64,000 nucleotides of DNA. It comes from an uncultured Tenacibaculum sp. (GTDB lineage Bacteria > Bacteroidota > Bacteroidia > Flavobacteriales > Flavobacteriaceae). A program made the position numbers and the translations under genes. The stretch spans positions 1 through 64,000 of the forward strand of contig NZ_CANNBW010000001.1 of assembly GCF_947502995.1 (NCBI RefSeq), written 5' to 3'. The notes under the pieces were generated by a model that worked only from the letters and a program-made list of their open reading frames with translations, searched no databases and was not told where the DNA came from. Shown here piece after piece: positions 9,504-18,918 of this stretch. The first letter of the stretch is position 1. Each line of letters opens with the position of its first letter.

Positions 9504-11657
9504 ATGAAAAGAATATTTATACCAGTAATAACAGGGTTGTTACTTGTTGGATGTCAGCAAGAAAAACCCAAAAATGTAATAGAATTGAACTATCCAGAAA
9601 CGGAGAAAGTACCAGTAGTAGACAAATATTTTGAAACAGAAGTAACGGATAACTACAGATGGTTAGAAGATGACAGAAGCGAAAAAACAGAAGCATGGGT
9701 AAAAGCAGAAAATGCTGTAACATTCGATTATCTTGATAAAATTACTTACAGAGATCAACTAAAAGAAAGATTATCTGAACTTTGGAACTATGAAAAATTA
9801 GGAGTTCCATTTGAGAGAGGTGATTATACGTATTTCTACAAAAATGATGGTTTACAGAATCATTATGTATTGTACAGAAAAAATAAAGAAGGAAAAGATG
9901 AGGTTTTCTTAGATCCTAATGCTTTTTCAGAAGATGGAACGACTTCTTTAAGTACAGCAAGTTTTTCAAAAGATGGAAAAACATTAGCTTACGCAATTTC
10001 AGAAGGTGGTAGTGATTGGAGAAAGATCATTATTATGGATGTAGAAAGTAAAGAAATTAAAGAAGATACTTTGGTTGATGTGAAGTTTTCGGGAATTTCA
10101 TGGAAAGGTAACGAAGGATTTTACTATTCAAGTTATGATAAACCGAAGGGAAGTGAATTATCAGCTAAAACAGATCAACATAAATTATACTATCACAAGT
10201 TAGGTACAAGTCAGAAATCAGATAAGGTCATTTTTGGTGCAACAGCCGAAGAAAAGCACAGATATGTAGGAGGTACAGTTACAGAAGATGGTAAATACCT
10301 TTTTATATATCCTAGAATTTCTACATCTGGGAATAAATTATTAATGAAAGACTTGTCTAAAGAAAATAGTCCAATTGTTACAATATTAGGTGATGCTGGT
10401 AGCGATACTTATGTGATAGAAAACGAGGGTAGTAAATTGTTTTTAGTAACAAACTTAGATGCTCCAAATAAAAAAATAGTAACTGTTGATGCTGCTAATC
10501 CAGGTGTAGAAAACTGGAAAGATTTTATACCTGAAACAGAGAATGTGTTAAGTCCATCTACAGGTTCAGGGTATTTCTTTGCTAGTTATATGGTCGATGC
10601 AGTTTCTAAAGTATTTCAATATGATTATGAAGGAAAATTGATTCGCGAAATTGAATTGCCAGGTGTAGGTTCTGCTGGTGGTTTTGGAGGAAAAAAAGAA
10701 GCAAAAGAATTGTATTTTTCTTTTACAAATTATAAAACTCCAGGAACATCTTATCAGTTAAATCCAAAAGATGGTACCTATAAAAAATATTGGAAACCAA
10801 ATATTGCTTTTAATTCAGATGAATATGAAAGTAAGCAGGTTTTTTACACTTCTAAAGATGGAACAAAAGTTCCTATGATTATCACACACAAAAAAGGAAT
10901 TGAACTTAATGGAAAGAACCCAACTATTTTATATGGTTACGGAGGATTCAATGTGAGTTTAACTCCTAGTTTCAGTATAACAAATGCTGTTTGGATGGAA
11001 CAAGGAGGTGTTTATGCTGTTCCAAACTTACGCGGAGGCGGTGAATACGGAAAGAAATGGCATAAAGCAGGAACTAAAATGCAAAAGCAAAATGTTTTTG
11101 ATGATTTTATTGCTGCAGCTGAGTTTTTAATTAAGGAAAAGTACACATCTTCAGATTTCTTAGCTGTAAGAGGTGGTTCTAACGGAGGATTATTAGTTGG
11201 TGCGACTATGACACAGCGTCCAGATTTAATGAAAGTAGCGTTACCAGCAGTAGGAGTTTTAGATATGTTACGTTATCATACATTTACAGCAGGAGCAGGT
11301 TGGGCATACGATTATGGAACAGCAGAAGATAACAAAGAGATGTTCGAATATTTAAAAGGGTATTCACCAGTTCATAATGTAAAGTCAGGAGAAGAATATC
11401 CAGCTACAATGGTTACAACAGGAGATCATGATGATCGTGTAGTTCCAGCTCATAGTTTCAAGTTTGCTGCAGAGTTACAAGAAAAGCAAAAAGGAACTAA
11501 TCCAGTATTGATCAGAATTGAAACTAATGCTGGTCACGGTGCAGGAACTCCTGTAGCTAAAAGAATAGAACAGAGTGCAGATATTTTCGGATTTACATTA
11601 TTCAATATGGGATTTGAAACTTTACCGTATTCTCCAAAAACGAAAGTTAAAGGTTAA
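9504..11657 (+). CDS. Prolyl oligopeptidase family serine peptidase (S9A), lipoprotein
   Basis: 717 residues. The start [20 protein letters not shown] is a lipoprotein signal with Cys17 as the lipidation site, so the enzyme is anchored on a membrane facing the periplasm or outside. The N-terminal part is a seven-bladed propeller; the C-terminal alpha/beta-hydrolase domain has the triad Ser559 (RGGSNGGLL), Asp644 (GDHDDRVVP) and His678 (NAGHGAG). Further S9 marks are NLRGGGEYG and the YGYGGFN oxyanion region. Expected to cleave short peptides after proline. It stands alone with its own promoter and is followed after 64 bases by a small unrelated gene. Confidence 0.95.
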   Translation: MKRIFIPVITGLLLVGCQQEKPKNVIELNYPETEKVPVVDKYFETEVTDNYRWLEDDRSEKTEAWVKAENAVTFDYLDKITYRDQLKERLSELWNYEKLGVPFERGDYTYFYKNDGLQNHYVLYRKNKEGKDEVFLDPNAFSEDGTTSLSTASFSKDGKTLAYAISEGGSDWRKIIIMDVESKEIKEDTLVDVKFSGISWKGNEGFYYSSYDKPKGSELSAKTDQHKLYYHKLGTSQKSDKVIFGATAEEKHRYVGGTVTEDGKYLFIYPRISTSGNKLLMKDLSKENSPIVTILGDAGSDTYVIENEGSKLFLVTNLDAPNKKIVTVDAANPGVENWKDFIPETENVLSPSTGSGYFFASYMVDAVSKVFQYDYEGKLIREIELPGVGSAGGFGGKKEAKELYFSFTNYKTPGTSYQLNPKDGTYKKYWKPNIAFNSDEYESKQVFYTSKDGTKVPMIITHKKGIELNGKNPTILYGYGGFNVSLTPSFSITNAVWMEQGGVYAVPNLRGGGEYGKKWHKAGTKMQKQNVFDDFIAAAEFLIKEKYTSSDFLAVRGGSNGGLLVGATMTQRPDLMKVALPAVGVLDMLRYHTFTAGAGWAYDYGTAEDNKEMFEYLKGYSPVHNVKSGEEYPATMVTTGDHDDRVVPAHSFKFAAELQEKQKGTNPVLIRIETNAGHGAGTPVAKRIEQSADIFGFTLFNMGFETLPYSPKTKVKG

Positions 11658-11721
11658 TTCCTGTAACATTTTATCTAAAAACGATTCTTATATAGTGTAA
11701 AACAAATTAATTAAATCGTTT

Positions 11722-12186
11722 ATGGAAATTATAGAATTGAAAAAAAATAATCAGTTGACTCAGAAAGAAACAACGAAGAAAGCATTTTCTAATTTAGAAA
11801 AAACTTTAGTTGCTTTAAGAGGGTTAGATTTACCAGAAGATTCTGTGATAAAAATTAATGATAAAATTAAATTGATTAATTCTTTTCAAGAAAGTAACGA
11901 AAGAAAATTTAGAAGAAAACTGTTAATTCAAAAGAGTAACATTATTCATCTTCTGGTAAAAGAACATGGTTTAGTTCCAGAAAAATACTATCAAAACCAA
12001 TGGTTTGCTATAGGTATGTCGACATTTGGAATTCCATTAGGTTTAGTTTTTTCTTCCGCTATTGGTAATACCGCTTTTTTAGGTTTTGGTCTTCCGCTTG
12101 GGATGTTAATAGGTTCTATGATTGGAAAACAAAAGGACGAAAAAGCTAAAAAGGAGGGAAAGCAAATAAACTTATTATTTAGATAA
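11722..12186 (+). CDS. Hypothetical protein with coiled coil and glycine-rich hydrophobic hairpin
   Basis: 154 residues, not recognised. Residues 1-80 are charged and helical (lysine-rich, likely coiled coil). Residues 92-132 form two hydrophobic, Gly-rich stretches (IGMSTFGIPLGLVFSS and FGLPLGMLIGSMIG), probably a membrane hairpin with glycine-zipper spacing. The C-terminus is basic (KQKDEKAKKEGK). Follows the S9 peptidase by 64 bases and ends before a strong terminator, so it may be cotranscribed with it. No function is proposed. Confidence 0.75.
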   Translation: MEIIELKKNNQLTQKETTKKAFSNLEKTLVALRGLDLPEDSVIKINDKIKLINSFQESNERKFRRKLLIQKSNIIHLLVKEHGLVPEKYYQNQWFAIGMSTFGIPLGLVFSSAIGNTAFLGFGLPLGMLIGSMIGKQKDEKAKKEGKQINLLFR

Positions 12187-12204
12187 AATGTGATACATAA
12201 TATT

Positions 12205-12234
12205 AAAAACCGATACGAGAGTGTCGGTTTTTTT
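12205..12234 (+). terminator. Rho-independent terminator
   Basis: Stem AACCGATAC / GTGTCGGTT with a short loop, followed by seven Ts; ends the preceding small gene. Confidence 0.8.
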
Positions 12235-12260
12235 ATTGAAATCAAGTGTGTAGATTTCTG

Positions 12261-12268
12261 TATTTTTG
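12261..12268 (+). promoter_or_regulatory. TATTTTTG -7 box of the DUF3667 gene
   Basis: Matches TAnnTTTG, 22 bases ahead of ATG 12291. No convincing -33 TTTG is seen. Confidence 0.4.
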
Positions 12269-12290
12269 GATGTTATTTTAATTTTTCTTC

Positions 12291-13028
12291 ATGAATTGTA
12301 AAAACTGTAATGCAGAGGTTAATGGTAATTTTTGTTCAAATTGTGGACAGAAAACAAACGTAGGTATAATTGATTTTAAATATCTATTATCAGAATTAAA
12401 CAATTCATTTTTTCAGGTAGATCATGGCTTCTTTTATACAATAAAACAATTAGCAATAGCACCAGGAAATAGTATTAAAGATTTTATAAATGGAAAAAGA
12501 AAAAACTATTTTAAGCCTATAACTTTTGTGCTAGTTTTATCAACAGTTTATGCTTTAATTGCTGGTTTTTTTGATGAAAGAACTATGCTTGGTGATTTTG
12601 TGTCAGGCTGGAATAATTATGAAAATTCTAAAGTCGGCTCTAATGACAAAATACTTGTTTTTCAATGGTTGGTTAAGAATTATGCATACGCTATGTTGTT
12701 ATTTTTACCTGTGTTTTCTTTCGGTTCTTATTTGTCTTTTAGAAAGCATAAATACAATTATTTTGAACATTTAGTGTTGAACTCTTTTATAACTGGTCAA
12801 CAAGCAGTTATTTATACTTTTTTTCTCATTTTAAAATCAATTACAAAAGGCAGTGTTTTTATAGAGACAATTTATATGTTGTTTGTTTTAGGTTATGTTT
12901 TTTGGAGTTATTTACAGTTTTTTAATAATTATAAAAAGTTAAAAACGATTCTTCTAACAATTCTTACCTATGTGTTTTATTTAATTTTTATGAGTTTAAT
13001 AGGTCTTGTTTTATCACTTTTAATATGA
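12291..13028 (+). CDS. DUF3667 domain membrane protein with N-terminal zinc ribbon
   Basis: 245 residues. The N-terminus is a four-cysteine ribbon (CKNCNAEVNGNFCSNCGQK: C3, C6, C14, C17). A linker with the family signature VDHGFFYTIKQL and PGNSIKDFINGKRKNYFKP follows, then about five transmembrane helices to the C-terminus. This layout is the DUF3667 family, widespread in Bacteroidota and of unknown function. The start is fixed by the ribbon. The gene lies between two terminator or promoter regions and 65 bases ahead of an ABC ATPase on the same strand, which could be cotranscribed. Confidence 0.85.
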   Translation: MNCKNCNAEVNGNFCSNCGQKTNVGIIDFKYLLSELNNSFFQVDHGFFYTIKQLAIAPGNSIKDFINGKRKNYFKPITFVLVLSTVYALIAGFFDERTMLGDFVSGWNNYENSKVGSNDKILVFQWLVKNYAYAMLLFLPVFSFGSYLSFRKHKYNYFEHLVLNSFITGQQAVIYTFFLILKSITKGSVFIETIYMLFVLGYVFWSYLQFFNNYKKLKTILLTILTYVFYLIFMSLIGLVLSLLI

Positions 13029-13093
13029 AATTTAGTTCAATAAGTTTATAAATCTATAGAGGTCTTTCTTAGAATAGGTTTATTTTTACACTC

Positions 13094-14020
13094 ATGCTAC
13101 AAGTAAATAATATTACATTTTCATATTCAGAAAAAAAGAAAATTCTTAAGAATATCAGCTTGAAAATTTCAGAAGGCGAACATTTAAGTGTTATGGGTGA
13201 AAGTGGATGTGGAAAATCAACATTATTGAAAGTTATTTACGGATTATTAGATCTTGATGAAGGAAATATCTTTTGGAAAGATCAAGAAGTTTTAGGTCCA
13301 GCTTATCATTTAGTTCCTGGAATGGATTTTTTTAAATACGTTCCTCAAAACTTCGATTTAATGCCTTACATAACAGTTGCAGAAAACATCTCAAAATTCT
13401 TATCTAGATTTTATCCAGAAGAGTCTGAAAGAAGAACAAATGAATTGTTAGATGTTATAGAAATGAAAGCGTATGCAAATGAAAAAGTAAAAAACTTAAG
13501 TGGAGGCCAGCAACAGCGTGTCGCAATAGCAAAAGCTTTAGCAAAGGAGCCAGAATTATTATTGTTAGATGAACCTTTTAGTCAGATTGATAATTTTAAA
13601 AAAAATGCTTTAAGAAGAAATCTTTTTTCGTATCTAAAAAAGAATAAAATTGCTTGTATAGTAGCAACTCACGATGGTAACGATGCTTTGTCATTTTCAG
13701 ATCAGTTAATTGTAATTCAACACAATAAAATTATAGCTTCCGGAACTCCATCTGAATTGTATCAAAAAAGAAACAATAAATATGTGGCAGCTCTATTTGA
13801 TGATGTAAACGAAGTTGTAATTAATAATGAAACAAAACTGTTTTACCCACATCAAATAAAGTTTGTAGAAGATTCAGAATTTAAAGTAAAAGTACTTAAG
13901 AATTATTTTAAAGGATTTTACTGGTTGGTTGAAGTAGCTTACGATAGCCAAAGTCTTTTTATTGCTAGTGAATTTGAATTAGAAGTTAGATCGGAAAGGT
14001 TTATCAATTTTAGAGAATAG
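13094..14020 (+). CDS. ABC transporter ATP-binding protein
   Basis: 308 residues. Walker A GESGCGKST (35-43), Q-loop in YVPQNFDL, signature LSGGQQQRVA (about 136-145), Walker B LLLLDEP followed by the H-loop ATHD. After residue about 225 comes a C-terminal beta-rich extension like the TOBE regulatory domain of importers of the sulfate/iron/polyamine type. No permease or binding protein is adjacent, so the substrate cannot be named; the partner must be encoded elsewhere. Converges on and overlaps the end of the next gene by 11 bases. Confidence 0.9.
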   Translation: MLQVNNITFSYSEKKKILKNISLKISEGEHLSVMGESGCGKSTLLKVIYGLLDLDEGNIFWKDQEVLGPAYHLVPGMDFFKYVPQNFDLMPYITVAENISKFLSRFYPEESERRTNELLDVIEMKAYANEKVKNLSGGQQQRVAIAKALAKEPELLLLDEPFSQIDNFKKNALRRNLFSYLKKNKIACIVATHDGNDALSFSDQLIVIQHNKIIASGTPSELYQKRNNKYVAALFDDVNEVVINNETKLFYPHQIKFVEDSEFKVKVLKNYFKGFYWLVEVAYDSQSLFIASEFELEVRSERFINFRE

Positions 14021-14459
14021 ATTGTATTGTTATCGAGTTTCCATTGAAAACAACTTTATCGCCTTCCTTTTTACCCAAGAACATTTTTCCAATTGGTGAA
14101 GAACTAGAAATAATAAAATAATCTTTATTATCAATAGTTGTTTTACCTAAACTTATTGCGATAAAGTAATTTATTTTTTCAGTGATAATAACACTACCTA
14201 AACGGACTAAATCGTGAGAATTTGCGGTATCAACTTTAGCTAAAGTTTCTTTCATTTGATGTACGACAGCAATTTGCTGACTAGCTTTTTCCATTTCTAA
14301 TTGCAGCATAGCTCGTCCAGTTTCATGCTTGTCACCAGCCGAACTTTTGGTTTCAGATAGTAATGCTTTTTTGTTGGAATTTATAATTTCTTGTATTGTT
14401 TGTTCTCGTTTTTCAACATAAAAAACACATTCTTGATATAGTTTTTCTTTTATACTCAT
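14010..14459 (-). CDS. GreA/GreB-type C-terminal domain protein
   Basis: 149 residues. The N-terminal half is an antiparallel coiled coil (KREQTIQEIINSN, then LEMEKASQQIAVVHQMKETL). The C-terminal half has the GreA/GreB FKBP-like fold hallmarks: RLGSVIITEKINYFIAIS and SSSSPIGKMFLGKKEGD, where the SPIG-LLGK element is typical. Flavobacterial homologues are often mislabelled as 3-oxoacyl-ACP synthase. True GreA coiled coils carry two acidic residues at the tip; here the tip reads SAGDKHE, so catalytic RNA cleavage is possible but not certain. Its start overlaps the stop of the upstream FAD oxidoreductase by 4 bases, so the two form an operon. Confidence 0.75.
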   Translation of the reverse strand: MSIKEKLYQECVFYVEKREQTIQEIINSNKKALLSETKSSAGDKHETGRAMLQLEMEKASQQIAVVHQMKETLAKVDTANSHDLVRLGSVIITEKINYFIAISLGKTTIDNKDYFIISSSSPIGKMFLGKKEGDKVVFNGNSITIQSIL

Positions 14460-15565
14460 AATAAATCCGCTAATTCTTGTCCGATTAAACTACCAATAGC
14501 AACACCCATTCCGCCTAATCGTATTCCGCAAAATACATTTTCTGATATTGGTTTTACGATACTTTTTTTCTGATTTCCTATTCCCATAATTCCGCTCCAT
14601 CGATGATCAATTTCAAAAGCGGTATTTGGTAAAATAGTATTCTTTAAAATTTCTTCTAATTTCTTTTGAATCAATTCTGTTAGAGAAAACTCAGTGGTTT
14701 CTTCAGTTTTAAAATCTAAATTTCTACCACCTCCAAACAAAATACGATCATTAATATTTCTAAAATAATAATATCCTTTGTCTAAATGAAAAGTTCCTTT
14801 AATATGAAGGTTTTTAATAGGTTCTGTAATTAAAACTTGAGCTCTAGCTGGCTTAATATCCTCATTTAATAAAGTTTTAGAAAATCCATTTGTGGCGATA
14901 AAAACTTTATTTGAATTAAAGGTTAGTAAGTTAGTTTTTATATGAACAGCGTTTTTGTGATCTTGAATTTCCTCAACAGTAATATTGTTGATGATTTTAA
15001 CTCCAAGTGATTGAACTTTTTTAAGAAGTTCATGCATCATTTTTCCTGTGTCAATCTGACCTTCGTAATTATTTATAATATATTTCTCTTCAATTTTTTT
15101 GAAGTTAAAAGTATTGCTTGATGTTGAAAATACGGGAGTATCAAAAACACCTGAAAGTAACTTATTAATTGTTTCTTTTTGAGACAAACAACTATCTAAA
15201 AGTTCCTTGTTTTGAAACAATTCAAAACCTTTGTTTTGTTGAAAATCAATATTTTTATCACCTAAGTTTTTTCGTAATAATTGTAAGCCATTCCAACGTT
15301 TTTTAACTAAGCCTAACACTTCATCTTCTGTGTGATTTTGTAAATCATCAACAAGTTCAGATAAACTTCCAAAACAAGCAAATCCAGCATTTTTAGTGCT
15401 TGCACCATGAGGTAAAATACCTTTTTCTACAATTAAAATATTTGATTTAGGAAATCGTTGTTTTAACTGTAAAGCACAATTTAATCCTACAATTCCACTA
15501 CCAACTATGGTATAGTCTACATTTGTAAACCATTCTTTAATTTCCCAATAACTTAGTTGTATCAT
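14456..15565 (-). CDS. FAD-dependent oxidoreductase (DAO family)
   Basis: 369 residues. The dinucleotide-binding motif is TIVGSGIVGLNCALQL (about residues 19-34), followed by the acidic end of strand 2 in LIVEKG and the DAO hallmark GASTKNAGFACFG. The C-terminus has GIRLGGMGVAIGS, the second FAD contact. The family oxidises amine-bearing substrates (D-amino acids, glycine, sarcosine); which one is not readable here. Upstream partner of the GreA-like gene (4-base overlap). No signal peptide, cytosolic. Confidence 0.88.
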   Translation of the reverse strand: MIQLSYWEIKEWFTNVDYTIVGSGIVGLNCALQLKQRFPKSNILIVEKGILPHGASTKNAGFACFGSLSELVDDLQNHTEDEVLGLVKKRWNGLQLLRKNLGDKNIDFQQNKGFELFQNKELLDSCLSQKETINKLLSGVFDTPVFSTSSNTFNFKKIEEKYIINNYEGQIDTGKMMHELLKKVQSLGVKIINNITVEEIQDHKNAVHIKTNLLTFNSNKVFIATNGFSKTLLNEDIKPARAQVLITEPIKNLHIKGTFHLDKGYYYFRNINDRILFGGGRNLDFKTEETTEFSLTELIQKKLEEILKNTILPNTAFEIDHRWSGIMGIGNQKKSIVKPISENVFCGIRLGGMGVAIGSLIGQELADLL

Positions 15566-15593
15566 GCGTTAAAACTATAAAAAAGGTTTCATT

Positions 15594-15601
15594 TAAATTT
15601 G
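15594..15601 (+). promoter_or_regulatory. TAAATTTG -7 box
   Basis: TAnnTTTG match 44 bases ahead of the lipoprotein gene start at 15646 and divergent from the oxidoreductase. Confidence 0.35.
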
Positions 15602-15645
15602 TACATTGGTATGATCCTTGAAAAAACATTTAGAAAATACATATT

Positions 15646-16125
15646 ATGAAGATAATTAAGAGCAAAAAGATAATTTTCCCACTTTTTATTTTGGCTATTG
15701 TGAGTTGCGGAAGCTACCAATTTGAAAAGAAGCCACCTTTTAAGGTTTTATCAGGAACGTACACAAGTTGGGTAGGAGGTGTGCGAGGTGTTTCTGGAGT
15801 TAATATCAATATTGTATATTCTGCTGAACAAAAAATAAAGTTTGAACATATATTTTACAGAGGAAGGAAAGCACCAGTAAGTTATAAGGAAAATGGAAAT
15901 CAAACTTCAATATTAGGACAGTTTAGAAATCAATCTGATGATTTTCAATTACATGAAGATCCAAAAAATGAATATGGAAATACGCCTCCAAAAGATACCT
16001 CTAAAGAAGATTTTCCATTTAAATTAGACGGAAATGAAGTTGTGATAAGTTATATAGAAAAAGGCGAGGTAAAGTATTTTAAATACAGTGGGTTAACTGA
16101 AGGTGAACAAGTGTTGTATCAATAA
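15646..16125 (+). CDS. Hypothetical lipoprotein
   Basis: 159 residues. N-terminal signal ending in FILAIVSCGSYQ, with lipobox IVSC. The rest is a small beta-rich domain (repeated polar/hydrophobic alternation, for example VNINIVYSAEQKIKFEHIFYRG). No family recognised. It is followed closely by a terminator and looks monocistronic. Confidence 0.75.
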   Translation: MKIIKSKKIIFPLFILAIVSCGSYQFEKKPPFKVLSGTYTSWVGGVRGVSGVNINIVYSAEQKIKFEHIFYRGRKAPVSYKENGNQTSILGQFRNQSDDFQLHEDPKNEYGNTPPKDTSKEDFPFKLDGNEVVISYIEKGEVKYFKYSGLTEGEQVLYQ

Positions 16126-16148
16126 AAATAAATAAGAAAAATAGTTTA

Positions 16149-16182
16149 ATAAAGTCGTTCGAAAGAGCGGCTTTATTTTTTT
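16149..16182 (+). terminator. Rho-independent terminator
   Basis: Stem ATAAAGTCGTTC / GAGCGGCTTTAT (with G-U pairs), GAAA tetraloop, followed by eight Ts. Confidence 0.8.
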
Positions 16183-16229
16183 GGCACGTATTTTGAAATT
16201 ATTTCCATATAACCGTAAAACTTAAACTT

Positions 16230-17162
16230 ATGAAAACAGTAAAATTACTTTTAACGCTATTTGTAGCCGTCACAACTTTAACTTCTTGTGTTGTAAGAAA
16301 TGAAGAAATCATTGTAGAAAATATTGTGCCTACAGAAGCAATTGTTTCTGGTTATGATTTATGGTATGTAGATTTTCACAGAACTCAAGGAAGTGCAGAA
16401 ATTCCATTTTTATCAAAAGCATTTACAGTTTCTTTTTTAAATGGAAATATGTATGCAAACAATAATATTGTTGATATTGGTTTAACAGGAAATGGGTTGG
16501 GAATAAATGTAGGAAGTTATAGAACTTTTGATGATGGAGTTATTGAAACTTTTCACACACAAGACGGAAATTACAGTTTTGAAGTGATAGAATTAAGTAA
16601 TAATGAAATCCGATTAAATGATTTAAATAATAATGTGAGTTATTTTTTAATAGGTTACCAAAGAAACAATTTTGATTATGACAAGTTGTTTTATGACAAT
16701 ATTGAGTTCTTTTTACAAGAGTATGTTGCTTGGGAAAGAGTAGCCACTAGAAATGGTGCACCAAATCCGTTTGATAATGAGCGTTATTTACAATTTACGC
16801 CAGAAAATAATACAACTTTTTACTCATCTCACGATAATTTTGGCACAAATGTTGCTTCTATTAATTGGGACTTTGTAGGGAGCTATACAATAGATGATAT
16901 AAGGGATTACGACGATCTTAAGTTTTTAACACTAAATTATGATGGAGGAGATACTGAAGAGTTTGAACTGAGCGTTGTTAATGATGGTGAGATAGAATTA
17001 TACCATATCAGTACAGGAACAACATATGTATTTAATGGTAGAGGATTCATTCAGTTCTTAAAAGGAGAAAATGCAAATGGTTCTAAAAAACCAGTAAGGA
17101 ATAGTAATAGAAAACGTACTAAAGTAAAAAGAAAAGAAATTACAAGAAAAGTATTAAAATAA
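16230..17162 (+). CDS. Hypothetical lipoprotein with two lipocalin-like halves
   Basis: 310 residues. Lipoprotein signal MKTVKLLLTLFVAVTTLTSC (Cys20). Two similar halves are visible: each begins with a Trp segment and a short loop (LWYVDFHRTQGS near residue 45; AWERVATRNGAP near 170) and continues with F-x-N-G/N turns, suggesting a duplicated small barrel. The C-terminal 30 residues are strongly basic (KKPVRNSNRKRTKVKRKE), unlike the acidic body. Function unknown. Monocistronic, with a strong terminator downstream. Confidence 0.75.
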   Translation: MKTVKLLLTLFVAVTTLTSCVVRNEEIIVENIVPTEAIVSGYDLWYVDFHRTQGSAEIPFLSKAFTVSFLNGNMYANNNIVDIGLTGNGLGINVGSYRTFDDGVIETFHTQDGNYSFEVIELSNNEIRLNDLNNNVSYFLIGYQRNNFDYDKLFYDNIEFFLQEYVAWERVATRNGAPNPFDNERYLQFTPENNTTFYSSHDNFGTNVASINWDFVGSYTIDDIRDYDDLKFLTLNYDGGDTEEFELSVVNDGEIELYHISTGTTYVFNGRGFIQFLKGENANGSKKPVRNSNRKRTKVKRKEITRKVLK

Positions 17163-17183
17163 AGTTTGGTTAGTTGATTTTTG

Positions 17184-17206
17184 GTTGGTTATTCTTAAAT
17201 AACCAA
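17184..17206 (+). repeat. Inverted repeat just ahead of a terminator
   Basis: TTGGTTATT and AATAACCAA separated by four bases, in the 3' UTR of the lipoprotein gene and immediately upstream of its terminator. Confidence 0.6.
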
Positions 17207-17213
17207 TTAGAGA

Positions 17214-17240
17214 TGCCGCCCCAGGAGGGCGGTTTTTTCT
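17214..17240 (+). terminator. Rho-independent terminator
   Basis: GC-rich stem CCGCCC / GGGCGG with a short loop followed by a T-rich tract; the most GC-rich spot in this part of the window. Confidence 0.85.
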
Positions 17241-17299
17241 TTTTATATAACTTAAGGTTTACATTAAAAGTTTTACTTTTATAGTAAATAATAAAATTT

Positions 17300-18055
17300 A
17301 TGTCAACCGTACTAATTACTGGTGCTACATCTGGAATAGGTAAAGCTTGTGCTTATGTATTTGCAGAACAGAATTATAATTTAATTTTATGTGGTAGAAG
17401 ATCAGAAAAATTAAATGAATTAGAAAAAGAGCTATCAAAACAAACCAAAGTACACACACTTCAGTTCGATGTACGTTTTAGAGAGGATGTTTTTAAAGCT
17501 ATTGAGAGTATTCCATCAGAATTTAAAGCGATAGATATTTTAATTAATAATGCAGGAAATGCCCACGGATTACATTCAATTCAAGAAGGTAGTTTAGATG
17601 ATTGGGATGCTATGATTGATGGTAACGTAAAAGGCTTGTTATATGTTTCTAAAGCAATAATTCCAACAATGATAGATAGAAACCAAGGTTTTATTGTAAA
17701 TATTGGATCTATTGCTGGGAAAGAAGTATACCCGAACGGAAATGTATATTGTGCTTCAAAATTTGCTGTAAATGCTTTAAATAAATCAATGCGATTAGAT
17801 TTAAATCAATACAATATTCGAGTAAGCGGAATTCATCCAGGTTTAGTAGAAACAGAGTTTTCTGATGTTCGTTTTAAAGGAGATTCAGAAAGAGCAAAGC
17901 AAGTTTACAAAGGTTACAAGGCACTTCAAGCGGAAGATATTGCAGATATTATTCATTTTGTAGTCACAAGACCATATCATGTAAACATAGAAGATTTAAT
18001 CGTTTATCCAACAGCACAAGCAAGTGCTACAATGTTAAATAAGAATGAAAACTAA
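17300..18055 (+). CDS. Short-chain dehydrogenase/reductase (YdfG-like)
   Basis: 251 residues. Cofactor motif TGATSGIGKA (G8-x3-G12-x-G14), ILINNAGNAHG, catalytic Ser in VNIGSIAGKE and Y150-x3-K154 (VYCASKFA). The HPGLVETEFS segment and overall length fit the YdfG / L-allo-threonine or 3-hydroxy acid dehydrogenase subgroup, NADP-dependent. Substrate not certain. First gene of a three-gene operon: its end overlaps the aldo/keto reductase by 11 bases. Confidence 0.92.
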   Translation: MSTVLITGATSGIGKACAYVFAEQNYNLILCGRRSEKLNELEKELSKQTKVHTLQFDVRFREDVFKAIESIPSEFKAIDILINNAGNAHGLHSIQEGSLDDWDAMIDGNVKGLLYVSKAIIPTMIDRNQGFIVNIGSIAGKEVYPNGNVYCASKFAVNALNKSMRLDLNQYNIRVSGIHPGLVETEFSDVRFKGDSERAKQVYKGYKALQAEDIADIIHFVVTRPYHVNIEDLIVYPTAQASATMLNKNEN

Positions 18056-18917
18056 ACTTTCAGATATTATAATAGGCTGCATGTCTTGGGGTGTATGGGG
18101 TAAAAACTTCTCAACTAAAGAAATGACCGATCTTATACATTTTTGTGTTGAAGAAGGAAATATTACTTTCGATCATGCAGATATTTATGGTGGATATACA
18201 ACTGAAGCAGCTTTTGGAAAAGCATTTGCTGAAAGTGGTATAGAACGAGAGCAAATTCAATTGATATCTAAATGCGGAATTCAATACATCACAGAAGAAA
18301 GGCCAGATAATAGAGTTAAATTTTACGATTATTCTAAAGAATATATCATTTGGAGTGTAGAACAATCTTTAAAGAATTTAAAAACAGATTATTTAGATGT
18401 TTTACTGTTACACAGGCCAAGTCCTTTAATGCAATCTGAAGAAATTAATGAGGCAGTTGTTAAACTTCAGGAAGAAGGAAAAATTATAGATTTTGGAGTT
18501 TCAAACTTTACTGCAAGTCAAATGGAGTTGTTAAAGAAGAAAACTCCATTAACATGTAATCAATTAGAGTTTTCGTTGGTTCAAAATTCAGCAATAGATC
18601 AAGGTACTTTAGATTATCTAATTAAAGAAGATATGAAAGTAATGAGTTGGAGTCCTCTAGGAGGTTTCTTTGGTTTAGAAACTGAGCAAGCAGAGAGAGT
18701 TCAACAGGTTTTAAAACCAATGTGCGATAAGTATAATGCAACTAGCGATCAGTTATTATTAGCTTGGATTTTAAAACATCCTTGTAATGTTGCTCCGGTT
18801 ATTGGTACCTCGAATAAAGAAAGAATAAAAATGTCAAACCAAGCTTTACAAATTAATCTAGATTTACAAGATTGGTTCGTGCTTTATGAGGCTAGTAGAG
18901 GTCATAAAGTAGCTTAG
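18045..18917 (+). CDS. Aldo/keto reductase (YdhF-like)
   Basis: 290 residues, a TIM-barrel NADPH oxidoreductase. The catalytic tetrad is visible as D43 and Y48 in FDHADIYGG, Lys in LISKCGI and His in LLHRPSP. The coenzyme-binding end is APVIGTSNKERI. It belongs to the AKR11/YdhF-like subgroup by its VKFYDYSKEYI insertion. Overlaps the SDR gene by 11 bases and is followed after one base by the AlbA_2 gene, so all three are probably cotranscribed. Physiological substrate unknown. Confidence 0.92.
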   Translation: MKTKLSDIIIGCMSWGVWGKNFSTKEMTDLIHFCVEEGNITFDHADIYGGYTTEAAFGKAFAESGIEREQIQLISKCGIQYITEERPDNRVKFYDYSKEYIIWSVEQSLKNLKTDYLDVLLLHRPSPLMQSEEINEAVVKLQEEGKIIDFGVSNFTASQMELLKKKTPLTCNQLEFSLVQNSAIDQGTLDYLIKEDMKVMSWSPLGGFFGLETEQAERVQQVLKPMCDKYNATSDQLLLAWILKHPCNVAPVIGTSNKERIKMSNQALQINLDLQDWFVLYEASRGHKVA

Positions 18918-18918
18918 T

